A DNA stretch of 64,000 nt from Peteryoungia aggregata LMG 23059 (GTDB lineage: Bacteria; Pseudomonadota; Alphaproteobacteria; Rhizobiales; Rhizobiaceae). Each line of letters begins with the position of its first letter. Positions within the stretch are counted from its first letter, which is position 1. The stretch lies in NCBI RefSeq assembly GCF_030814435.1, contig NZ_JAUSUW010000006.1:1-64000 (forward strand). Reading direction: 5' to 3'. A program made the translations under genes and the position numbers. This document shows, piece by piece, positions 55,880 to 64,000 of the stretch. The notes under the pieces are model-generated. The model ran no database searches. It was not told where the DNA came from and saw only the letters and a list, made by a program, of their open reading frames with translations.

Positions 55880-57070
55880 ATGATTGAACGGTTCAAGTGG
55901 ATTGTCGTTGGACGGGGCATGATGGGAGCCGCTGCAGCTCGTCATCTGGCGCTGCAGGCAGACGGGGTTGCCGTGATCGGACCCGACGAACCCAAGGAAT
56001 GGTCGTCGCATCACGGGGTCTTTGCCAGCCATTATGATGAAGCCCGGATCACCCGGACAATCGATTCGAACCCGGTCTGGGCGCGGCTCGCCAACCGGTC
56101 GATCGCCCGTTACGGCGAGATCGCCGCCCAGAGCGGGATTGATTTCTATCAGGAGGTCGGCTGCCTGATCGTCGGACCGAAGAGGGGAGGACGTGATCCC
56201 TATGTTGGTCAGGTCGAGGCTGCGGCACGCGAGCTCGGTGTGTCGGTTGAGATGCTGTCCGAGACGGCACTCCAGGCGCGCTTCGGTTATTTCGATTTCG
56301 GTGACGCGTGTGAGGGCGTCTACGAGCGGGCAAATGCCGGCTACGTCAATCCGCGCCGGCTCGTCGAAGCGCAGAGTGTGCTGGCCAGCAAGGCCGGTGC
56401 CCGGGTGATCCGTCAGACGGCGATTTCGGTCCGCGAGGAGCAGGGTCTTGCCATTGTCACCACCGATGACGGGGCCGTCTACACTGCGGAGCGTGTGCTT
56501 GTCGCCGCCGGTGGCTTCTCAATCAATGACAATCTCCTGCCGCGTCCAATCGATCTCAAGGTCTATGGACGCACTGTGGCGTTCTTCGAGATCGACGAGG
56601 CAAACCTGTCGGCCTATGCGGGTATGCCATCGCTCATTCACCAACCGGATGACCCGATCGATCATATCTACCTGCTGCCGCCTGTGCGCTATCCGGACGG
56701 CAAGACCTATCTGAAGATCGGCGGCGATCCCGACGATCTGCTGCTGGAAACCGAGCCGGAGGTTCGGGCGTGGTTCCGTCGCGGTGGACGGCTGACGACC
56801 CGTGACCATTTGCGCCGAATCATTTCCGATCTGGTGCCAACGCTTGCCGATGCACCGGTTTCGATGGCGGCCTGCGTGACGTCCTTCACCCCGGACAATT
56901 ATCCGGCGATCGGCTTTGTCAGCGACCACGTCGCGGTGCTCACGGGCGGTTGCGGAGCGGCGGCGAAGAGCTCGGACGAGATCGGTCGTCTCGGCGCCGA
57001 ACTGCTCCAGCACGGGCGTGTGGTCGATGAGAGCTATGGTGACGTCTTTCAGCCCGTCTTCAGAGACTGA
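55880..57070 (+). CDS. FAD-dependent amine oxidoreductase (sarcosine oxidase-like)
   Basis: A 396-aa flavoenzyme of the DAO/MSOX/MTOX group, which oxidises the C-N bond of secondary amines or methylated amino acids. The dinucleotide motif is VVGRGMMGAAAARHL (10-25). Cys332 in ACVTSFTPDNYPAIGF aligns with the cysteine that attaches FAD covalently in monomeric sarcosine oxidase. It stands alone, between the SLT gene and RNase P RNA. The substrate is unknown. Confidence 0.85.
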   Translation: MIERFKWIVVGRGMMGAAAARHLALQADGVAVIGPDEPKEWSSHHGVFASHYDEARITRTIDSNPVWARLANRSIARYGEIAAQSGIDFYQEVGCLIVGPKRGGRDPYVGQVEAAARELGVSVEMLSETALQARFGYFDFGDACEGVYERANAGYVNPRRLVEAQSVLASKAGARVIRQTAISVREEQGLAIVTTDDGAVYTAERVLVAAGGFSINDNLLPRPIDLKVYGRTVAFFEIDEANLSAYAGMPSLIHQPDDPIDHIYLLPPVRYPDGKTYLKIGGDPDDLLLETEPEVRAWFRRGGRLTTRDHLRRIISDLVPTLADAPVSMAACVTSFTPDNYPAIGFVSDHVAVLTGGCGAAAKSSDEIGRLGAELLQHGRVVDESYGDVFQPVFRD

Positions 57071-57078
57071 TTCATCAA

Positions 57079-57112
57079 AAGCGCCCAAGGGGGTGCTTCG
57101 GCCTCGCTTTTT
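57079..57112 (+). terminator. Weak hairpin, possible terminator of the flavin oxidoreductase
   Basis: AAGCGCCC / GGGTGCTT stem (one G-U type mismatch), then a T5 run nine bases later. It lies just before the RNase P RNA gene and may separate the two transcripts. Confidence 0.35.
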
Positions 57113-57148
57113 GATGGCAATCGGGCAAAGGGTCGGCTAAGGACCCGA

Positions 57149-57547
57149 TGCCAGTTGGCCGGGCAGCCGCGCTTTACCAATGCCGAAAGGCGGTAGGGTG
57201 AGGAAAGTCCGGGCTCCACGGAAACACGGTGCCGGATAACGTCCGGCGAGGGCGACCTCAGGGAAAGTGCCACAGAAAGCAAACCGCCTCGCATGCGAGG
57301 TCAGGGTGAAAGGGTGGGGTAAGAGCCCACCGCGTCGCTGGCAACAGGGACGGCACGGCAAACCCCACCGGGAGCAAGACCGAATAGGGATGACGCGGGC
57401 GGCGCGAAAGCGTGGCTACAGCCTGTTTCCGGGCCAGTCATCCGGGTGGGTTGCGCGAGGCAGCGTGCAAACGCTGTCCCAGATGAATGGCTGCCGCGTC
57501 CCGGGAAACCGGGGCCTTACAGAACCCGGCTTACAGGCCAACTGGCA
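57149..57547 (+). ncRNA. rnpB: RNase P RNA, bacterial type A
   Basis: The catalytic RNA that matures tRNA 5' ends. The universal segments are present: GAGGAAAGTCCGGGC at 57200-57214 (CR-I side) and ACAGAACCCGGCTTA at about 57520-57534 (CR-V side). The ends pair as P1: CCAGTTGGCC (57151-57160) with GGCCAACTGG (57536-57545). The length of about 400 nt and position upstream of mraZ fit Rhizobiales. Exact termini are inferred from P1. Confidence 0.95.
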
Positions 57548-57668
57548 AAAATTTCCCCTGTGACGATTTCATGTCCAAGCGACTGAAAACACAAACGGAA
57601 TGCGCGGCTCGACCGCTCATCACGTTTTTGGCACCGCATGCCGAAAAGCCCTCTTGAAACAGCGGCTT

Positions 57669-57683
57669 CTAACCATTCGTTAA
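57669..57683. promoter_or_regulatory. CtrA-box-like site upstream of mraZ
   Basis: CTAA-CCATTCG-TTAA matches TTAA-N7-TTAA at 7 of 8 positions and lies about 250 bp upstream of the mraZ start, in the 383-bp gap between rnpB and mraZ. Function untested. Confidence 0.4.
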
Positions 57684-57842
57684 GCCTAACAGCCTATCAA
57701 TGATTGAATCGTGGAGCTGGCTCATCCCGACCGTTCCCATTGACGCCCATATTGTCCCATGGTATCCCAAATGCATGCCGTTGCGGGGGTCTTTTCATCC
57801 CCGGAGTACCGCAAATCAGGCGCCTCCTCCCGTTGCTCGGGC

Positions 57843-57872
57843 GGGTGTGTCGCGGGTGTGGCGGCTGGTGTA
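57843..57872 (+). promoter_or_regulatory. Candidate MraZ-binding repeats
   Basis: GGGTGTG occurs at 57843-57849 and 57854-57860 (11-bp period), with a third GGTGTA at 57867-57872. MraZ binds tandem G-rich repeats about 10 bp apart upstream of its own gene, so autoregulation of the dcw cluster is likely. Confidence 0.5.
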
Positions 57873-57930
57873 TCCATGTGTCTTCGGGGGTCGGTAGATC
57901 CTTCGTTCAGGGGGAGGTCGGTTGTCAGTG

Positions 57931-58368
57931 ATGAGCCGCTTCCTGTCCAATGCGACAAACAGGATCGATGCGAAGGGGCGGGTTTCCGTCCCTGCGGCTT
58001 TTCGTGCCGTGCTGGTGCAGCGCGGAATTCAGGAGCTTTATTGTCTTCAGGATTTCGTCTATCCGGCGATCAATGTCGGTGGTCCGGATCTGCTCGAGCG
58101 ATACGAGCGGAGGATGGCTGCCGAAGATCCCTTCGCGTTGGAGGCAAACGAGATGTCGCTGCTCCTTCATGGTGGCGGCGTCTTTGCGCGACTCGATGCC
58201 GAAGGGCGGTTGGCGGTGACGGATTTCATCCGGGATTTCACGGGGATTTCCTCGGAGGTCTGTTTCGTCGGTCGTTCGGATCATTTTCAGGTGTGGCAAC
58301 CGCAGGCGTTTCACGAGGCGCAGGCGCGAGCCAGAGAGGTGGTCAGGCAGCGGAGCCTGCGCACCTAG
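57931..58368 (+). CDS. mraZ: MraZ, dcw-cluster transcriptional regulator
   Basis: A 145-aa AbrB-like (double SpoVT/AbrB) DNA-binding protein, first gene of the division and cell-wall cluster, repressing its own operon. [20 protein letters not shown] and [17 protein letters not shown] are the two repeats. I use ATG 57931 (the family's typical start); GGGAGG lies 13 bases upstream, so TTG 57922 or GTG 57928 with better spacing remain possible. Confidence 0.95.
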   Translation: MSRFLSNATNRIDAKGRVSVPAAFRAVLVQRGIQELYCLQDFVYPAINVGGPDLLERYERRMAAEDPFALEANEMSLLLHGGGVFARLDAEGRLAVTDFIRDFTGISSEVCFVGRSDHFQVWQPQAFHEAQARAREVVRQRSLRT

Positions 58369-58385
58369 AAAGACGGGGAAACGGA

Positions 58386-59411
58386 ATGGCGGCGACACCT
58401 GGCGAAGGTTATCCTGATGCCGAAGGCGGACCGGTTCGCCACATTCCGGTTCTTCTCTTCGAAGTGCTGCATGCGCTGGAGCCCGAGAGCGGCAAGGTGA
58501 TTCTGGACGGTACCTTCGGTGCTGGCGGTTATACGTCCGCCATTCTTGCCAAGGGTGCGGATGTCGTCGCGCTTGATCGCGACCCGAACGCCATTTCTGG
58601 CGGTCAGGCGCTTGTTCTGTCGAGCGGTGGTCGGTTGACCCTGCATCACACGGAATTCTCGAATCTTGCCGATTTTGCTCCCGACGCGGGGCTCGATGGT
58701 GTCGTTCTCGATATCGGGGTGTCCTCGATGCAGATCGACGAGGCCGAGCGTGGCTTCTCGTTTCAGCGAAACGGTCCGCTCGACATGCGCATGGCGGCCT
58801 CGGGCGTTTCTGCCGCCGATGTCGTCAATCGTGCCAAGGTTTCTGATCTCATTCGCATCTTCGGCTTTCTCGGCGAAGAGAAGCATTCGGGCCGAATCGC
58901 CCGCGCCATCGAGAAGCGCCGCCTGAACGAGCCTTTCCAGACGACACGCGATCTCGCCAACCTCATCGAGACCGTCAATCCGCGCAAGGCCAAGGACAAG
59001 ATCCATCCGGCGACCCGCGTCTTCCAGGCGCTGCGGATCTATGTAAACGACGAGCTCGGCGAGCTTGCCCAGGCGCTGTTTGCTGCCGAGCGGGCGCTGA
59101 AGCCGGGCGGCCGCCTCGTTGTCGTGACCTTCCATTCGCTGGAGGATCGTATCGTCAAGAAATTCTTCTCGGAGCGTTCCGGCAAGGCGTCAGGTTCGCG
59201 CCATCTTCCCATGGTGGAAGCGCGGGCGGCAACATTCGAACCGGTCGGCAAGGGTCTGGTCGCGGCAAGCGAGGAGGAGGCGGAAATCAATCCGCGTGCT
59301 CGTTCCGCCAAGCTGCGCGCCGGCATCCGCACCTCGGCGCCTGCCGAGCGCGCCGACATGTCGATCTTCGATCTGCCTGACCTTGCCACTCTCGAAAAGA
59401 TCGGAGGCTGA
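58386..59411 (+). CDS. rsmH: 16S rRNA (cytosine-1402 N4)-methyltransferase RsmH
   Basis: A 341-aa SAM methyltransferase modifying C1402 in the ribosomal P site. [31 protein letters not shown] (motif I), [21 protein letters not shown] and [12 protein letters not shown] are diagnostic. GGGGAAACGG precedes ATG 58386. An open frame continues upstream, but there it overlaps mraZ in another frame and is not coding. The spacing to mraZ is 17 bp, so they are co-transcribed. Confidence 0.96.
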   Translation: MAATPGEGYPDAEGGPVRHIPVLLFEVLHALEPESGKVILDGTFGAGGYTSAILAKGADVVALDRDPNAISGGQALVLSSGGRLTLHHTEFSNLADFAPDAGLDGVVLDIGVSSMQIDEAERGFSFQRNGPLDMRMAASGVSAADVVNRAKVSDLIRIFGFLGEEKHSGRIARAIEKRRLNEPFQTTRDLANLIETVNPRKAKDKIHPATRVFQALRIYVNDELGELAQALFAAERALKPGGRLVVVTFHSLEDRIVKKFFSERSGKASGSRHLPMVEARAATFEPVGKGLVAASEEEAEINPRARSAKLRAGIRTSAPAERADMSIFDLPDLATLEKIGG

Positions 59412-59414
59412 CCC

Positions 59415-59801
59415 GTGTTGAGACCCTTCGATTTCCTGATGATCGGCGCCATGCTGACGGCCGCAACGGTGACCTATCAGATCAAGCACGACACGGACAA
59501 CAAGGCTGCTGAGGTGCGCCGGCTGGAGGCCGAAATCAAGCTCGAGAAGGACACCATCGACCTCCTCAAGGCCGACAAGGCATTGCTGACCCAGCCGAAC
59601 CGACTCGAGCGGCTCGTGCAGACCTATGCCGCCGAGCTGCAGCTTGTTCCAACCGAGCCGACCCAACTCGCGCGGCCGATGGAACTGCCCATGCCGAAGG
59701 ATCAGGTTCCCGTACCGGAGCCTGAAGAGGGCACGGAAAGCGCCACCGCGCCGTCCGACCCCATCAAGGACCTCATCACGACAGGATCGGTGGACCGCTG
59801 A
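59415..59801 (+). CDS. ftsL: Cell division protein FtsL
   Basis: A 128-aa bitopic divisome protein: one N-terminal helix (FDFLMIGAMLTAATVTYQI) then a coiled-coil-like periplasmic region (EVRRLEAEIKLEKDTIDLLK, LTQPNRLERLVQTYA) and a Pro-rich tail. FtsL forms the FtsQLB complex that activates FtsWI. The start is GTG 59415, GGAGG seven bases upstream, three bases after the rsmH stop. FtsL is weakly conserved; the position between rsmH and ftsI supports it. Confidence 0.88.
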   Translation: MLRPFDFLMIGAMLTAATVTYQIKHDTDNKAAEVRRLEAEIKLEKDTIDLLKADKALLTQPNRLERLVQTYAAELQLVPTEPTQLARPMELPMPKDQVPVPEPEEGTESATAPSDPIKDLITTGSVDR

Positions 59802-61549
59802 TGACCTTTCTCTCGCGAATCATGCTGTTGAAGAGCCAGGCCCATTTCTCTACGGACGTTCAGCGTGGCGGCACGGTGGTGAACAGTGCGACCTTCAAGG
59901 GCACCGGCAAGCGCAAGACAGAGATGGCGAAGACCCGTGTCGGCCTAATGTTTGCCGGTTTCTGCGTCGCCTATGCGATCATCGGTGGACGCCTGGTGCA
60001 GTATGGCCATGCGCAGCCTGAGACTGTTTCCAGCATTCTGCCCGCAGACCGCCTGATGGCCTCGCGTCCAGATATCCTCGATCGCAATGGCGAGGTTCTC
60101 GCAACCGATATCCGCACGGTTTCGCTGTTCGCCGAGCCGCACAAGGTCGTCGATCCCGACGAGGCCGTCGAGCGTCTGTCGACGGTGCTCAGGGACCTCG
60201 ATGTGAAGGATACCTATCGCAAGCTCTCCTCCAATTCGCGCTTCCAGTGGCTGCGTCGCCAGCTCACCCCGAAACAGCAGAGCCAGATCCTCGCTCTCGG
60301 CATTCCCGGAATCGGCTTCCGTCCCGAAAAGCGGCGCTTCTATCCGGGCGGTGCAACGGCTTCGCATATCGTCGGCTACGTCAATATCGACAATCGCGGC
60401 ATGGCCGGCATGGAGCGGTATATCGACAACCAGGGCATGGCGGATCTCAGGGCGCTCGGCATGACCAGCGATGCGCCTTTGGAGCCGGTGCGGCTCTCTA
60501 TCGACATCCGCGTCCAGAACTTGGTCCGTGATACGCTTGTTCAGAGTGTCCAGAAATACGGAGCCATTGGAGCAGGTGCTGTCGTCCTCGATGTGAACAC
60601 CGGGGAAGTGCTGGCCATGGCGTCTGTGCCGGACTTCGATCCGAACAGACCAACGGAAGGGGCGGAGGAAGGTTGGCTCAACCGGATGTCAAACGGGACA
60701 TTCGAGATGGGCTCGACCTTCAAGGCGTTCACGACGGCCATGGCGCTGGACTCTGGCAAAGTGAGGATAAGCGATAGTTTTGACGCCCGTTATCCGATCC
60801 GGATCGGTGGGTTCACCATCAAGGACTTCCACGGTAAGAATCGTATTCTGACCGTGCCTGAGATTTTTCAGTATTCGTCCAATATCGGCACGGCGCGCAT
60901 GGCAGAGGCCGTCGGTATCGCCGAGCACCAGGCTTTCCTCACGCGCCTAGGTCTGCTCAACAAGATCGAGACGGAGCTTCCAGAAGTTGCGACTCCGACG
61001 CAGCCGCGGGTTTGGAAACAAATCAATTCGGTGACCATCTCTTTCGGTCACGGCGTATCCACGACGCCTCTTCAGACAGCTGTCGCAGTTTCCGCTCTGG
61101 TGAACGGTGGACGATTGATCCCGCCGACATTCTTGCCACGGACGAAAGAGGCGGCGGATGCGCTGGCCCAAGTCGTCATCAAAGAGAAAACCAGCGAGGA
61201 GATGCGCTTTCTGTTCGACTGGAATGGCACCAAGGGCTCTGGTCGACGCGCTCGCGTAGACGGATTTGATGTTGGGGGCAAAACGGGCACCGCTGAGAAG
61301 GTGGTCAATGGTCGATACTCTGACGACAAAAACTTCAACGCCTTTATTGCGGCTTTCCCAATCTCCAATCCGAAATACGCTGTTCTGACTTTCATTGATG
61401 AACCCAAGTCCGGTGATGACAATGGCGGACCTACTGCAGGGTACACGGCAGCTCCGATGATGAAGGAGATCATCCGCAGAAGCGCCGCAATTCTTGGTGT
61501 AGAACCCACATTCGGGGAAGACGGCTCGGCATTGCTCGTCTCTTATTGA
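59801..61549 (+). CDS. ftsI: FtsI, septal peptidoglycan transpeptidase (PBP3)
   Basis: A 582-aa class B penicillin-binding protein cross-linking septal peptidoglycan. One transmembrane helix (about 47-66) follows a 45-residue cytoplasmic tail. The transpeptidase motifs are MGSTFKAF (SxxK), SSN in [10 protein letters not shown], and GGKTGTAEK (KTG). Its start overlaps the last base of ftsL (TGATG), indicating coupling. Confidence 0.97.
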   Translation: MTFLSRIMLLKSQAHFSTDVQRGGTVVNSATFKGTGKRKTEMAKTRVGLMFAGFCVAYAIIGGRLVQYGHAQPETVSSILPADRLMASRPDILDRNGEVLATDIRTVSLFAEPHKVVDPDEAVERLSTVLRDLDVKDTYRKLSSNSRFQWLRRQLTPKQQSQILALGIPGIGFRPEKRRFYPGGATASHIVGYVNIDNRGMAGMERYIDNQGMADLRALGMTSDAPLEPVRLSIDIRVQNLVRDTLVQSVQKYGAIGAGAVVLDVNTGEVLAMASVPDFDPNRPTEGAEEGWLNRMSNGTFEMGSTFKAFTTAMALDSGKVRISDSFDARYPIRIGGFTIKDFHGKNRILTVPEIFQYSSNIGTARMAEAVGIAEHQAFLTRLGLLNKIETELPEVATPTQPRVWKQINSVTISFGHGVSTTPLQTAVAVSALVNGGRLIPPTFLPRTKEAADALAQVVIKEKTSEEMRFLFDWNGTKGSGRRARVDGFDVGGKTGTAEKVVNGRYSDDKNFNAFIAAFPISNPKYAVLTFIDEPKSGDDNGGPTAGYTAAPMMKEIIRRSAAILGVEPTFGEDGSALLVSY

Positions 61550-61608
61550 TCAGATCGACTACAGGCGGGGCGATTCGTGGAACTTGCCCCGGAAGGATGG
61601 ACTGCAAA

Positions 61609-63063
61609 ATGCTTTTGGGTGCACTGGCTGGCGAGGAGTTTGGGGATCAGGTGACGGCCAGTGGCGCTGCAGGCGTCGATGTGCGGGGGCTTTCTGCCGA
61701 CAGTCGCAAGGTTGAGCCAGGTACCGTCTTCTTTGCCTTCTCCGGCGCCAAGGTCGATGGCTCTGCCTTCGTTGCACAAGCTGTCGAAAAGGGTGCCGTG
61801 GCCATCGTCGCGTCGCATCCGGTCGATGCTGCCGTGCCCGTCGTTACCGTTGACAATCCGCGCCGGTTCCTTGCGCTTGCTGCCGCACGTCTGGTCGGTC
61901 GCCAACCGAAGACCATGGTCGCAGTGACCGGTACCGCCGGCAAGACGTCCGTGGCCTCCTTCACCCGACAGATCTGGGCCGAAGCCGGCCATGCCGCCGC
62001 TCAGATCGGAACGACCGGTGTGATTTCGCCATCGCGCGCCGATTATGGTTCGCTGACCACGCCCGACCCGCTCGCCCTGCACACGCTTCTCGGAGAACTG
62101 GCGGACGAGGGTGTCACCCATGCCGCGATGGAAGCCTCGAGCCATGGCCTCGACCAGAGCCGCCTTGATGGTGTCGTTTTGTCGGCAGCGGGTTTCACCA
62201 ATCTCGGCCGTGACCACATGGACTACCATCCGACGATGGAAGACTACATGGCGGCAAAGATGCGCCTTTTCGACACGCTGCTGCCCAAGGGCGCACCGGC
62301 CGTGATCTTCGCCGACGATGCCTGGTCTGACGCGGCGATCCGGGCGGCCAAGGCCGCCGGGCACGATGTGCGTACGGTTGGCCGCAAGGGTGATTTTCTG
62401 AGCCTCAAGCGTGTCGAACACTTCCGCCACAAGCAGGTGGCCGAAGTGCATCACGCGGGCGAAATCTATGAGGTGCATATTCCGCTGGCGGGCGACTTCC
62501 AGATCGCCAATGCCCTTGTTTCGGCCGGTCTTGCGATCTCAACCGGTGTTGCGCCCGCTGTCGCGCTGAAGGCGCTGGAGCATCTCAAGGGCGCTTCGGG
62601 TCGGCTGGAGCTGGTCGGCCAGACCAAGGCTGGCGCGCTCGCCTATGTCGACTATGCCCACAAGCCTGAAGCGCTGGAAAACGTGCTGAACTCTGTGCGG
62701 CCCTTTACGACGGGCCGTGTCATCGTTGTCTTCGGTTGTGGCGGTGATCGCGACAAGGGCAAGCGGCCGATCATGGGCGAGATCGCATCTCGGCTCGCCG
62801 ATATCGTTGTTGTAACCGACGACAATCCGCGCTCGGAGGTTCCGGCCATCATCCGCTCCGAGATCATGATGGCGACCCCGAAAGGGATCGAAATCGGTGA
62901 CCGGGTACAGGCCATCCGTGCCGCCGCTGCCATGCTGTCCACCGGAGACACGCTGATCGTGGCGGGCAAGGGGCATGAGGAAGGACAGACAGTCGGAACC
63001 GAGACGCATCCGTTCTCGGACCACCAGGAAGTCCGGAAAGCCTTGGAGGAGTTCGACCGTTGA
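61609..63063 (+). CDS. murE: UDP-MurNAc-L-Ala-D-Glu:meso-DAP ligase
   Basis: A 484-aa cytoplasmic Mur ligase adding meso-diaminopimelate to the peptidoglycan precursor. GTAGKTS (108-114) binds ATP; the DDNPRSE motif (DNPR) marks meso-DAP rather than lysine specificity, as expected in Gram-negatives. ATG 61609 is chosen (GAAGGATGG about ten bases upstream); ATG 61597 is an alternative. It overlaps murF (TTGA). Confidence 0.96.
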   Translation: MLLGALAGEEFGDQVTASGAAGVDVRGLSADSRKVEPGTVFFAFSGAKVDGSAFVAQAVEKGAVAIVASHPVDAAVPVVTVDNPRRFLALAAARLVGRQPKTMVAVTGTAGKTSVASFTRQIWAEAGHAAAQIGTTGVISPSRADYGSLTTPDPLALHTLLGELADEGVTHAAMEASSHGLDQSRLDGVVLSAAGFTNLGRDHMDYHPTMEDYMAAKMRLFDTLLPKGAPAVIFADDAWSDAAIRAAKAAGHDVRTVGRKGDFLSLKRVEHFRHKQVAEVHHAGEIYEVHIPLAGDFQIANALVSAGLAISTGVAPAVALKALEHLKGASGRLELVGQTKAGALAYVDYAHKPEALENVLNSVRPFTTGRVIVVFGCGGDRDKGKRPIMGEIASRLADIVVVTDDNPRSEVPAIIRSEIMMATPKGIEIGDRVQAIRAAAAMLSTGDTLIVAGKGHEEGQTVGTETHPFSDHQEVRKALEEFDR

Positions 63064-64000
63064 CCCTGCTCTGGACCGCGCGTGAAATGGTCGCCGCCAT
63101 GGGTGGCCGTCCCTTCGGCAACCTGCCTGAGGGGGTTACCGGCATTTCGATCGACAGCCGGTCTATCTCGCCAGGCGAAGCCTTTTTCGCCATCAAAGGC
63201 GACCGTGTCGACGGCCACGACTATGCCAGCATCGCAATCGCCAATGGGGCGTCATTGCTCGTTGTCAGCGAAGCGAAGCTGCCGGCGCTCGGCCGTCTGA
63301 CGGTGCCGATGATTGTCGTCGACGACGTGCTTATGGGCCTGCAGAAACTCGGCGTGGCCGCGCGGGACCGCACACCGGCGACCGTCATTGCGGTGACCGG
63401 CTCCGTCGGCAAGACGACCACCAAGGAAATGCTGCGTGTGACGCTGGCGCCTTCGGGCAAGGTGCATGCCTCGGTCGCGTCCTTCAACAATCACTGGGGT
63501 GTGCCGCTGACGCTGGCGCGCATGCCGATCGACACGCGCTACGGTGTCTTCGAACTCGGGATGAACCATCCGGGTGAGATCGGCCCGCTGGCGCGCATGG
63601 TGCGACCGGATGTGGCCATCATCACGACGGTTGCGCCCGCCCATCTCGGGAATTTCTCCGATGTCGCCGAAATCGCCGATGCCAAGGCGGAGATATTCGA
63701 AGGCATCGTCAATGGCGGGGACGCGATCCTCAACCGCGACAATCCCTATTACGAACGCCTTGAACAGGCGGCGCTTGCTCAGGGCGTGGAGAACATCCAC
63801 AGCTTCGGCCAGCATGCCAAGGCGGAGTTCAGGCTCGCCGAGTTCGATGGCGCCGCCGAATTGTCCACCATCTGGGTCTCCTTCGGCGGCGAGACGCGTG
63901 AAGTGACGATCGGGGCTCCCGGACGGCATCTGGCGGAAAACGCCATGGCGGTTCTGGCAGCGGTCTCGCTGGTCGGGGCGGATGTTGACGCTGCCGTCGA
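63060..64000 (+). CDS. murF: UDP-MurNAc-tripeptide:D-Ala-D-Ala ligase, right edge cut
   Basis: Only the first 313 residues are in the window; the gene continues off the right edge. It adds D-Ala-D-Ala to the UDP-MurNAc tripeptide. [14 protein letters not shown] is the ATP loop; [18 protein letters not shown] and [15 protein letters not shown] are typical MurF. I take the TTG at 63060 as start, overlapping the murE stop (TTGA), with GGAGGA nine bases upstream. Confidence 0.95.
   Translation, partial: MTLLWTAREMVAAMGGRPFGNLPEGVTGISIDSRSISPGEAFFAIKGDRVDGHDYASIAIANGASLLVVSEAKLPALGRLTVPMIVVDDVLMGLQKLGVAARDRTPATVIAVTGSVGKTTTKEMLRVTLAPSGKVHASVASFNNHWGVPLTLARMPIDTRYGVFELGMNHPGEIGPLARMVRPDVAIITTVAPAHLGNFSDVAEIADAKAEIFEGIVNGGDAILNRDNPYYERLEQAALAQGVENIHSFGQHAKAEFRLAEFDGAAELSTIWVSFGGETREVTIGAPGRHLAENAMAVLAAVSLVGADVDAAV

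Noticed and set aside
57759..58385. N-terminal extension of rsmH upstream of 58386
   Set aside because: It reads mraZ and its leader in another frame; the MraZ frame is conserved and RsmH homologues start near PVRHIPVLL.

Overview
The window is chromosomal DNA of an alphaproteobacterium, most likely Rhizobiaceae (Rhizobium/Agrobacterium/Ciceribacter-like). Evidence: uniformly high GC; the order rnpB-mraZ-rsmH-ftsL-ftsI-murE-murF; a PPi-type phosphofructokinase; betaine-lipid genes btaAB; an ArsR-methyltransferase fusion next to metF; and a RIME-like intergenic palindrome. The genus cannot be fixed by reading alone. I saw no insertion sequence, prophage, CRISPR array or tRNA. The only clear accessory element is a toxin-antitoxin pair.

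Region by region. 0-5.5 kb: an AGE-family sugar epimerase divergent from cobalamin-dependent methionine synthase (metH), with a perfect palindromic operator between them. 5.5-7 kb: GNAT and PP2C-like genes. 7-23.5 kb: a large catabolic locus. On the minus strand are a polyamine-type ABC transporter, a Zn alcohol dehydrogenase, a second Tat-exported binding protein and an RpiR-type regulator. Divergently on the plus strand are an N-formylglutamate-amidohydrolase-like enzyme, a complete TRAP transporter, a glutamine-synthetase-like gamma-glutamyl ligase, an aldehyde dehydrogenase and an Fe-type alcohol dehydrogenase. An XRE/PIN toxin-antitoxin pair sits between the ligase and the dehydrogenases. 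The gene content fits uptake of an amine or amino alcohol, masking by gamma-glutamylation, alcohol-to-aldehyde-to-acid oxidation, and amide hydrolysis. That pathway is inferred, not proven. The RpiR intergenic region carries two inverted copies of one 16-bp motif.

23.6-34 kb: mixed housekeeping and accessory genes: an orphan ParA/VirC1-like ATPase, an L,D-transpeptidase, a MarR regulator coupled to an aldose-epimerase-like gene, a DUF442 phosphatase-like gene, RidA, an EamA exporter divergent from an Ada-type regulator, a coupled CoA-transferase/TPP-enzyme pair, and a lipase-like hydrolase. 34-42.5 kb: a GT-C-like membrane protein, the ribosome factor EttA, a chemoreceptor with a C-terminal WEEF tail, and the ArsR-methyltransferase/metF operon. 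Its operator matches the metH operator at 18 of 20 positions, so metH and metF look co-regulated. A 25-residue membrane peptide with a strong ribosome binding site follows.

42.8-57 kb: many envelope enzymes (MltB-like and two SLT transglycosylases, a GH25 lysozyme, an amidase, a beta-lactamase-fold hydrolase), the betaine-lipid pair btaA/btaB behind a candidate Pho box, a GGDEF-EAL protein, a LysE-like exporter, PPi-PFK, a DjlA-like co-chaperone and a flavin amine oxidase. 57.1-64 kb: RNase P RNA followed by the start of the division/cell-wall (dcw) cluster, which runs off the right edge inside murF.
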